Positions 1 through 5,488 of a stretch of DNA of 8,418 nucleotides are shown one piece after another (the stretch's first letter is position 1; every line of letters starts with the position of its first letter). The stretch lies in the NCBI GenBank assembly GCA_019422905.1, contig JAHZCM010000048.1, positions 5,611-14,028 of the forward strand, in the 5' to 3' direction. The position numbers and the translations under genes were made by a program. The notes beneath the pieces are model-generated. The model was not told the DNA's origin. It ran no database searches and saw only the letters and a list, made by a program, of their open reading frames with translations. Origin of the DNA: Oscillospiraceae bacterium (GTDB lineage Bacteria; Bacillota; Clostridia; Oscillospirales; Acutalibacteraceae).

Positions 1-421
1 GGTCATTATAGAACTCGCCGAAGTTCTTCATATACATTTTGCACTTGTTCGCGTCCGCCACAGTCGTAAAGCTGTTGAGCTGCACATCCTCCATATGCAG
101 GTTCTGCACAGCGCGGATCACATCGCTCAGCTTGCCGACGCCGGACGGCTCGATCAGGATGCGGTCCGGATGGAACTGTTCCAGAACGCGGCGCAGCGCC
201 TCGCCGAAATCACCCACGAGGCTGCAGCAGATGCAGCCAGAGTTCATCTCCGTGATCTCAATGCCGGCATCCTGCAGGAAGCCGCCGTCAATGGCGATTT
301 CACCGAATTCATTTTCGATCAGCACGAGTTTCTCGCCCGTAAACGCCTCGCGGATCAGCTTTTGGATCAGCGTTGTCTTGCCTGCGCCGAGAAAACCGGA
401 AAAAATATCTATTTTCGTCAT
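1..421 (-). CDS. CobW/COG0523 family G3E GTPase, N-terminal part (cut by window edge)
   Basis: The first 140 residues of a P-loop GTPase of the G3E/CobW (COG0523) family. These are cytosolic proteins that load or move metal ions (zinc, cobalt and others) using GTP. The sequence shows the Walker A loop GFLGAGKTT at residues 9-17, the ENEFGEIAID segment at 36-45, the family's metal-binding CxCC motif (Cys63, Cys65, Cys66 in SGCICCSL) and the EPSG motif at 91-94 that follows the Walker B strand. The start is set by a leading MTKIDIFSGF, typical of the family, and an AAAGGAAAGG ribosome binding site just upstream. The rest of the G domain and the C-terminal CobW domain lie beyond the left edge. 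The gene follows the AraC regulator by about 90 bases and has its own likely promoter. No Zur-like operator was seen. The metal handled cannot be told from this fragment. Confidence 0.93.
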   Translation of the reverse strand, partial: MTKIDIFSGFLGAGKTTLIQKLIREAFTGEKLVLIENEFGEIAIDGGFLQDAGIEITEMNSGCICCSLVGDFGEALRRVLEQFHPDRILIEPSGVGKLSDVIRAVQNLHMEDVQLNSFTTVADANKCKMYMKNFGEFYND

Positions 422-464
422 AAGCTCAAATCCTTTCCTTTAATATCCGTTTGTCCAATAGATT

Positions 465-493
465 ATTCTATAGCTTTCCGCGCAAACTTGCAA
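465..493 (-). promoter_or_regulatory. Likely sigma-70-type promoter of the CobW-family gene
   Basis: On the minus strand a -35-like TTGCAA (488-493; 4 of 6 matches to TTGACA) is separated by exactly 17 bases from a -10-like TAGAAT (465-470; 5 of 6 matches to TATAAT). The CobW-family start codon is about 45 bases further on. This fits independent transcription of that gene rather than readthrough from the AraC gene. It is a consensus match by eye only. Confidence 0.5.
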
Positions 494-510
494 GGGCAAA
501 CGAGAAATGT

Positions 511-1341
511 TTACATTTTCGCGCGGCGGCGGACTTCCCGCGGCGCGGCGCCGTAACGCGTGCGGAACAGCTTTTCAACATGCTTCTTGTTCGCGCAGCC
601 ATGGCGGTCAAAAATTTCCTGTATCGGATCATCCGTTACGCAGAGCTCGTGGTAGACATAATTCAGGCGCAGTCGGTACAGATACTCAATCAGCCCGATG
701 CCCATATGCTTCTTGAAAAAGCGCGAAAGATAATCCGCATTGTAGCCCATCTCCGCCGCAAGCGCCGAAACGCGCAGCTTTTCCGCATGGTGCGCGTCGA
801 GATACTGCAGGATCTGCCGCAGCCGGCTCAGATACGGCACGTTCCGCACGTAAGCGCTCGGCGCTTCGCGCGTGGCGTATCCCTGCGCGAGCTCATAAAG
901 CAGCGCGTACAAAAGACTGTGAAAATGCAGCAGATAGTCGGTTTTCCGGGCGCTGTACACCGCGTACATATGCCGGAACAGGCAGCGTATACGCTCAAGC
1001 CGCGCGCGCTCCGCTTTCGTCACGGGATGCATATCCACGCGGAACGTCACCAGCTCGTAACGGTCAAACGTGCGGCGCAGCAGCTCAAAGGGCACCTGCA
1101 GAACAAGCGCTTCATTGGCCTCGCTCAGCACAGCATGCACAGCGCCGGAATTGATAACTGTAAATTCATCCGGACCGATACGCACCTGCTCCTGCGGAAG
1201 CTCAACAGTCATGTACCCGCTCAGCATATAGATCACCTCAAGGCTGTTGTGCCAGTGCGGCGTAACGTAGCGGCCTGTGTCTGAGGAATAAAAGAATCGC
1301 ACGTCCGCCTCCGGATTGCGCTCCACGATTTCATGCCGCAT
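511..1341 (-). CDS. AraC-family transcriptional regulator with N-terminal cupin sensor domain
   Basis: A 276-residue cytosolic DNA-binding regulator. Residues about 20-80 look like an AraC-type cupin ligand-binding domain: HWHNSLEV at 29-36 and NSGAVHAV at 64-71 supply the usual histidines. Residues about 172-272 are the two helix-turn-helix units: LAAEMGYNADYLSRFFKKHMG is the first, and the second ends in LFRTRYGAAPREVRR, the typical family tail. The ATG at 1341 is preferred over an in-frame ATG at 1443, because MRHEIVE begins like the family and is preceded by a GGGAAGGGGG ribosome binding site, while the extra 34 residues would run through the GH43 terminator and the promoter. The gene sits directly downstream of the GH43 gene and shares promoter motifs with it, so it probably senses a sugar and activates that gene. 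The ligand is unknown. The second helix-turn-helix is somewhat divergent (EIFDRHGCANKKHVEK). Confidence 0.93.
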   Translation of the reverse strand: MRHEIVERNPEADVRFFYSSDTGRYVTPHWHNSLEVIYMLSGYMTVELPQEQVRIGPDEFTVINSGAVHAVLSEANEALVLQVPFELLRRTFDRYELVTFRVDMHPVTKAERARLERIRCLFRHMYAVYSARKTDYLLHFHSLLYALLYELAQGYATREAPSAYVRNVPYLSRLRQILQYLDAHHAEKLRVSALAAEMGYNADYLSRFFKKHMGIGLIEYLYRLRLNYVYHELCVTDDPIQEIFDRHGCANKKHVEKLFRTRYGAAPREVRRRAKM

Positions 1342-1366
1342 GCCTGATTCCCCCTTCCCGTATGAG

Positions 1367-1410
1367 ATCAGTATACCGGAAATTTCCCGTCCGCGGAAGA
1401 AGCGGATGCA
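1367..1410 (-). promoter_or_regulatory. Promoter/operator region of the AraC-family gene
   Basis: On the minus strand the block GGTATACTGAT (1367-1377) contains a -10-like TATACT about 29 bases ahead of the start codon. No good -35 lies 17 bases upstream, where TTCCGC is found, as is common for activator-dependent promoters. The block TGCATCCG (1403-1410) lies 25 bases upstream of the first block, in the usual place for an activator next to RNA polymerase. A 10-base palindrome GGAAATTTCC (1378-1387) sits between them. Both blocks recur upstream of the GH43 gene. The TGCATCCG block begins at the end of the T tract of the preceding terminator. Confidence 0.55.
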
Positions 1411-1436
1411 AAAAACCGGACGGTTTTTCCGCCCGG
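1410..1436 (-). terminator. Rho-independent terminator of the GH43 gene
   Basis: On the minus strand, 18 bases after the GH43 stop codon, CCGGGCGG and CCGTCCGG pair as an 8-bp stem with one G-U pair around an AAAAA loop. Six T residues follow directly. This ends the GH43 transcript before the AraC-family gene, so the two are probably separate transcripts. Confidence 0.85.
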
Positions 1437-1454
1437 CTTCCAATTTTATAGAGA

Positions 1455-2933
1455 TTATGCCAACTTAAAGGTAAAGCGCCGGAAATCTGCCGCGCCCTCG
1501 CCCGAGAAGGTGAAGTACAGCGCGTGCGTGCCGTCCGCGATCGCAGCCGGGATCTCGACCGTCTGCCATGCCTCCGCAAGCGTCAGCGCCGCTTCGCCGA
1601 CCACCTGCGTCTGCGCCTCGTCGAGCGAAACGGTCACGCGGCCCTGCAGCGTACCGCGCAGCTCGAGCGCGATTGCAGCCGCGCCCTTGCAGTCGAAATA
1701 CTTGTAGCCGACGCGCGTACCATCCTCAATCTGCGTGATGTACTGCTCACGGTCCGCCTCTGTGATCCGCGTCTGCTCGCGCATGACCGGATCGCGGTAA
1801 TCGATGCGGCGCATCGTCTTTTTGCTTGTCAGATGGCACGCGATCGACGCCGGGTAATCCCCCTGCGCCGCAAGCGGCCCCCCGTTCAGACCGCAGCTTG
1901 TGATTTCCACCTGCGCGATGCTGCCGTCCGGCTGAAGTGTGAGCTTTTCCGCGCAGCCCTGTCGTGAGAACTCCGTGCCGTTCGTCTGGCGGTGGTAGAA
2001 AATATACCAATCCTCGCCGATCTGCACCATGCCGCCGTGGTTGTTGCCGAGCGTATTTGCAGGCTCCGTGCGGCCGTTCAGCCCGATATCACCGTTTGAG
2101 ACAAGCGCGCCGCCGTAGACATAGCCCTCAAGCGGGCGATCGCTGACCGCATAGCTCAGCTCGTGGCTCAGCTCGCTGGAATACACGAAGTAATACTTCC
2201 CGCCGACCTTGCGGATGGAAGACGCCTCGTAGAAACCATGACCCTCAAAGCCGGTACCCGCGCTGTTTTTCGCGCTCGGGAAGCACATGTGCGGTTCCGC
2301 CTTCATCGTGACCATATCTGCCTCCAGCTCCACAGCCATACCGCCGGGGCTCATCTCCACGCCGACCTGCTCCATAATCTCCGGCGTGACCTTCTCAATG
2401 CCGAGCTCGCGCAGCTTTTTGAAATCCGGCAGCTTCATGCCCGGCTTGCCCGCAAAGCCGTAGTACAGGTAGACGCGTCCGTCGTCGTCGGTGAGAACGG
2501 CGGGATCGAACGGCAGATGCTCGTTGAGCTCCTTGCCGCCGTACAGATGCGCGGGGTATTTGACATGACCGTAGAATTCGAACGGACCGGCAGGGCTGTC
2601 CGCGACCGCCACGCCGATCTCCGGATAGAACGAGAAGCAGTAATACAGATAATAGCGGCCGTCCGGACCTTTGGTGACATCCGGCGCCCAGAGCTGGAAG
2701 CGGTCGTCTGCATTGGACGGGTCCTGCGTCCGGCGATAAATCACGCCTTCATAGCGCCAGTCTTTGAGATCGTCCACCGGTGCGGACCATGTGACATAAT
2801 CGCCCTCACAGTATTTTACGCCGTGCGCCCTGTCATGCGAACCGTAGACGTATACGCGGCCGTCAAATACGTGCGGCTCGCCGTCCGGCACGTACTCCCA
2901 AAGCGGCAGATAGGGATTAAAAACCTGTTTCAT
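1455..2933 (-). CDS. Glycoside hydrolase family 43 protein with C-terminal CBM6-like domain
   Basis: A 492-residue protein resembling GH43 enzymes, which are inverting five-blade beta-propeller enzymes such as beta-xylosidases and alpha-L-arabinofuranosidases. Visible family landmarks are EPHVFDGRVYVYGSHD (19-34) in the first blade, LWAPDV (81-86) with Asp85 as the likely pKa-tuning residue, FDPAVLTDDDGRVYLYYG (142-159), FYEASSIRKVGGKYYFVYSS (234-253) with Glu236 as the likely general acid, and GNNHGGMV (296-303) with a histidine often near the bound cation. Residues about 380-492 look like a CBM6-type beta-sandwich (DGTRVGYKYFD, 404-414). There is no signal peptide, so it probably trims imported xylan- or arabinan-derived oligosaccharides in the cytoplasm. 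The start has GGAGG eight bases upstream. The position where GH43 enzymes usually have the general-base Asp seems to hold Glu19. The exact substrate cannot be assigned. Confidence 0.93.
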   Translation of the reverse strand: MKQVFNPYLPLWEYVPDGEPHVFDGRVYVYGSHDRAHGVKYCEGDYVTWSAPVDDLKDWRYEGVIYRRTQDPSNADDRFQLWAPDVTKGPDGRYYLYYCFSFYPEIGVAVADSPAGPFEFYGHVKYPAHLYGGKELNEHLPFDPAVLTDDDGRVYLYYGFAGKPGMKLPDFKKLRELGIEKVTPEIMEQVGVEMSPGGMAVELEADMVTMKAEPHMCFPSAKNSAGTGFEGHGFYEASSIRKVGGKYYFVYSSELSHELSYAVSDRPLEGYVYGGALVSNGDIGLNGRTEPANTLGNNHGGMVQIGEDWYIFYHRQTNGTEFSRQGCAEKLTLQPDGSIAQVEITSCGLNGGPLAAQGDYPASIACHLTSKKTMRRIDYRDPVMREQTRITEADREQYITQIEDGTRVGYKYFDCKGAAAIALELRGTLQGRVTVSLDEAQTQVVGEAALTLAEAWQTVEIPAAIADGTHALYFTFSGEGAADFRRFTFKLA

Positions 2934-2942
2934 TTACAAAAC

Positions 2943-2978
2943 CTCCGTAGTATTAGATAATATCAGTATACCACGGAG
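2943..2978. repeat. Imperfect 11-bp inverted repeat around the GH43 -10 element
   Basis: CTCCGTAGTAT (2943-2953) and ATACCACGGAG (2968-2978) are reverse complements at 10 of 11 positions and are separated by 14 AT-rich bases. The right arm overlaps the TATACT -10 element by three bases, and the left arm covers most of the GH43 ribosome binding site. If transcription starts about seven bases after TATACT, the right arm is not transcribed, so a DNA operator is more likely than an RNA hairpin. Confidence 0.5.
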
Positions 2979-3004
2979 CGCCCCGGCAGGATAGGTCGGA
3001 TGCA
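2962..3004 (-). promoter_or_regulatory. Promoter/operator region of the GH43 gene
   Basis: On the minus strand GGTATACTGAT (2962-2972) carries a -10-like TATACT about 32 bases before the start codon. The position 17 bases upstream reads TATCCT, a poor -35. TGCATCCG (2997-3004) lies 24 bases upstream of the first block, near -40 to -47 relative to the inferred start. The same two blocks, in the same order and with 25-base spacing, precede the AraC-family gene, so they are candidate binding and promoter elements for that regulator. Confidence 0.55.
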
Positions 3005-3146
3005 GACCGAAAAGGCGGCAATTCCGACTTTTACGTCACATTTTTATAGCACGGCGTTATCTGCGTCCGCTGAGCGTATGGCACCGCGCAGCCTGCCGAC
3101 CGGCAAAATTTCCCGTGCGCCCGCGCGGCTCCCTTTCAGCGAGCGC

Positions 3147-3769
3147 CTATCTCTCACCGGGAGCGGCGCACAGCGCGGCAGCCCAAAGCGGGACATCGAC
3201 GCTTATCCCGGTTTCGTGCCTGAAGAGAATCTCGTATTCGGGAGATGCGCTTGCCGACTCCGGATTCCCGAGCGACGGAAAGCGCAGAAGCACCATGGTA
3301 TATTTGGAGCCGCTTTGCATCTCGCTTCCGAAAACCGAGACCGGATCTGTCGGCACAGGCGCGATCTCCCGCATGTCCCCCATTCCTCCGAAGCGCTTCT
3401 CCTTGTGAAAAGCCGCCCATCCTCAGGGCTAAAATTCCAAAGATAATCGTTTATATACACTTTCGACCCATCATTCTTCGCAATTCTTGTTTTCTCCAGA
3501 AACTCCAGAACGACAACCGTGCGGTACTGGGCTTCCCCGTCAGCCGTCAGGCGATAGGTATACGCCTCTGCTTTCATTTTGCCGTCAAGGCTCGTGTATC
3601 CTCAGCCGTTTATTTCCCTGTACTCCGTCCGGAAAGAGGAATCTATGCACTCCGCGCCTTCGGGAACGGCCTCGCTGATATACGCCTGCACAAGCTCTTC
3701 TTTTTCCCCGGAAACGTCCGCAGCCGGAACCGTGAAGCACGCGCCGCAACCCGCAAGCAGAAGCAGCAT
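3147..3769 (-). pseudogene. Decayed lipoprotein-like gene (in-frame TGA plus one-base frameshift)
   Basis: Three consecutive segments read as one protein of about 207 codons. From the ATG at 3769 the frame gives MLLLLAGCGACF, a lipobox-like LAGC with an abnormally short leader, then about 45 further residues up to REING and a TGA at 3602-3604. The same frame then continues GYTSLDGKMKAEAYTYRLTA as far as SPEDG near 3422. There the sense switches by one base to GWAAFHKEKRFGGMGDMREI and runs to a TAG at 3147-3149. The join is natural in sequence (SPEDG then WAAFHKEK). A tryptophan codon mutated to TGA would explain the nonsense codon. The missing N-terminal part of the signal peptide is probably a third lesion. 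The family is not recognised. Original role: probably an envelope lipoprotein. Translation of the middle part from the ATG at 3577 is possible but has no good ribosome binding site. Confidence 0.7.
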
Positions 3770-3853
3770 ATGATTTTCCGTATAGTCCCATCCCTTTCCA
3801 AATTACGGTATAGCTTCAATAAAAGCGTAACATGCGGAAAAACAATTGCCAAC

Positions 3854-3885
3854 AAAAAGCGGACGGTCTTCACCGCCCGGCTTTC
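3854..3885 (-). terminator. Rho-independent terminator of the DUF421 gene
   Basis: On the minus strand, just after the DUF421 stop codon, CGGGCGGT (3872-3879) pairs with ACCGTCCG (3860-3867) as an 8-bp stem with one G-U pair around a GAAG loop. CTTTTT follows, and the three A residues 5' of the stem (3883-3885) can pair with part of the T tract. The stem is nearly the same as that of the GH43 terminator. Confidence 0.85.
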
Positions 3886-3887
3886 GA

Positions 3888-4562
3888 TTACGCTTCGTTT
3901 TTAAAGAACGTCACGGTATCGTCCGTGCCCGCGATAGCCAGAAAGATTTCCCGTTCGTCCTTATAGCCCTCCGCCTGCATGTGCTTTTTCAGCCATTCGC
4001 GATCTTTTCCCGCCTTCTGCAGCGCCTTGTCCATGATGCGCCCATCGAGAATCACGTCGTACAGGATTTCCTGCGGCTTCACGCGGATACCGGCGTCTGC
4101 CGGGGTATACGGACGGTGCTGTGCAAACGGCAAAAAGCTGATGTTGCCGTTGTGCTCAAACACCGCGCCGCTGATTTCAGACAGGTCGAAATACCCGGCG
4201 AGGCGCGCCGTTGCGAGGAATTCGTCGAGGTCGAGATGCGCTTCCTTCAGGCCACCCCGGTACAACTTGCCGTTTCGCATCAGGACGATCGGCCTGCCCG
4301 CAAGGAAGGCCCGCGCCTTGACGGATTTATTCGTTGCAATGGAAATCGTAAACGCGACAAGCGCGTAAATCACCATTGCAAGCGCGCATCCCCATGTGTC
4401 CTCGTCCAGATTGGTCGCCATCTCCGCCGCGATAGACCCGATCGTGATCCCCACAACGTAGTCGAACATATTGAGCTGAGCGATCTGCTTATTGCCCATG
4501 AGCTTCGTCAGAAAAAACAGCAGGACAATAGATACGAGCGTTATGATGATAACCTTCAGCAT
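3888..4562 (-). CDS. DUF421 (YetF-type) inner-membrane protein
   Basis: A 224-residue protein of the DUF421/YetF family. Residues about 2-21, 33-50 and 58-77 are hydrophobic and fit the family's three transmembrane helices, followed by a soluble cytoplasmic domain. Family marks are GNKQIAQLNMFDYVVGITIG (23-42), RPIVLMRNGKL (90-100) and LDLDEFLATARLAGYFDLSE (110-129), then AVFEHNGNISFLP. Length is normal for the family. The biochemical function of these proteins is not well established; in Bacillus, YetF-type proteins are linked to the spore or cell envelope. The start is supported by AAAGGAG nine bases upstream. The gene is monocistronic, with a terminator right after the stop and a plus-strand gene remnant diverging from its start. 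No convincing promoter hexamers were seen upstream. Confidence 0.92.
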   Translation of the reverse strand: MLKVIIITLVSIVLLFFLTKLMGNKQIAQLNMFDYVVGITIGSIAAEMATNLDEDTWGCALAMVIYALVAFTISIATNKSVKARAFLAGRPIVLMRNGKLYRGGLKEAHLDLDEFLATARLAGYFDLSEISGAVFEHNGNISFLPFAQHRPYTPADAGIRVKPQEILYDVILDGRIMDKALQKAGKDREWLKKHMQAEGYKDEREIFLAIAGTDDTVTFFKNEA

Positions 4563-4622
4563 GGTCGATTCTCCTTTATCGTATGGATTCCTTTTAGTTT
4601 GCGCAGGAAAAGCTGGGATTAG

Positions 4623-5429
4623 CCGCCGGCAAAAAATTTTTTCGGCTGCTGTCAGTTTTTACGATCCGGATACGGCTATGCAACCGAATTCGACGATAGA
4701 CCTGTACAATCCATTTATGAAGGAGAAGTCACTTTTGACCCTCCGCTGGAAATCGAAAAAAGTGTTGCCCCCCGCAAGAGCGAGGAGGAAATTCCGCTCG
4801 GCGAGACCATTGTCAGCCATTACGGGTGCAAGGGTACAAACGACCAGACAAAGCCGGAGATTGAATGCGTAAACCCGGACGCAACCGCGGAAATCACATA
4901 TACCCATATGCAAGTCTACGATTCTCCTGCGGATATCGGACTCACACAGATGGATATGTGTGACGAGGACGCGCCGCTTGAAAAAGAAGGCTGCAAATTT
5001 GTGACTTTTGATGTGGAAATCGTCACAAAGGGTATTTATGGCTTGCGCGACGATTCTTTAGCCGATGAAATCGCCGCTTATGAAAACAAGGACGGCACAA
5101 CCGGTATCCTCTGGATTGATGCTTACAGTCGAATCTGGCCGCGCAGTCAGGAAACCCTTTCCGGAAACGAGCAATATTTCGGCTTGGGCGTTGCCTATTT
5201 CTCCGGGCACATGGACGGCACGACCAACTACTACCACTTCGCGGCAAACGCGCATGATGCACATGAATTTGTTGTCGGCTTCTATATTCCGGATGAAATT
5301 CTTTCCACCGGCGAGTGGGTCATCGGCGTTTTGAACGGCGGGCAAGTTTCCTCGAGTGAAGTAAACACATGGAACGGCTCCAGTGAGAAACAAACGTATT
5401 ATTCTATCCCCGCCATCGACCTGGACTAA
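4623..5429 (+). pseudogene. 5'-truncated secreted/lipoprotein-like gene (no start codon for the coding part)
   Basis: The frame is open from just after a TAG at 4620-4622 to a TAA at 5427-5429 (268 codons). It reads as protein well before its first ATG: DRPVQSIYEGEVTFDPPLEI, EEEIPLGETIVSHYGCKG and NPDATAEITYTHMQVYDSP lie upstream of, or run through, the ATG at 4908. No ATG, GTG or TTG occurs in this frame between 4623 and 4907, and no ribosome binding site precedes 4908, so the 5' end with the expected signal peptide is missing. Only about 60 bases separate it from the divergent DUF421 start. The product is acidic with alternating beta-rich stretches (KFVTFDVEIV, AYFSGHMDGTTNYYHFAA). This is reminiscent of the Ig/telokin-like domains of Clostridia lipoproteins, but the family is not identified. 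Base composition is poorer in GC (35% in 4981-5040) than in the neighbouring ATPase gene (65% in 5941-6000). If the ATG at 4908 is used, a 173-residue product results. Confidence 0.62.
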
Positions 5430-5433
5430 CGCC

Positions 5434-5482
5434 TAAAAATCACAGGGAGGGCAGCGCTGTTGCGCCGTCCTCCCTGCTTTTT
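5434..5482. terminator. Bidirectional rho-independent terminator between convergent genes
   Basis: CAGGGAGG (5443-5450) and CCTCCCTG (5469-5476) form a perfect 8-bp stem. It extends inward through GCAGCGC/GCGCCGT with one mismatch and one G-U pair to a TGTT loop. TTTTT follows on the plus strand (5478-5482), and AAAAA precedes it (5435-5439), giving a T tract on the minus strand. It can therefore end both the plus-strand remnant and the minus-strand ATPase transcript, whose stop codon is at 5489. Confidence 0.85.
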
Positions 5483-5488
5483 GTCTTA

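Noticed and set aside
422..510. Metal-responsive (Zur-like) operator or riboswitch ahead of the CobW-family gene
   Set aside because: No palindrome resembling a Zur box and too little space for a cobalamin riboswitch; only a short ATAGA/TCTAT dyad at the -10 is visible.
451..1284. Plus-strand open frame of 277 codons opposite the AraC-family gene
   Set aside because: Shadow of a clear AraC-family reading frame; composition is Arg/His-rich with no recognisable domain or ribosome binding site.
2163..2960. Plus-strand open frame of 265 codons opposite the GH43 gene
   Set aside because: Antisense shadow of a protein with clear GH43 motifs; the translation has no domain features.
3005..3146. Hidden gene or terminator downstream of the broken lipoprotein gene
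   Set aside because: Only a short TGCCG/CGGCA dyad without a T tract (around 3093-3104) and no reading frame with protein-like character were seen.
3602..3604. In-frame TGA as a selenocysteine or recoded tryptophan codon
   Set aside because: No obvious hairpin directly after the TGA, the protein is not a redox type, the other genes contain no internal TGA, and a second lesion exists downstream, so decay is simpler.
4623..4660. GC-flanked A6T6 run as a terminator or attachment site
   Set aside because: The possible stem (AGCCG with CGGCT) needs a bulge and lacks a T tract after it on either strand; no repeated copy was found in the window.
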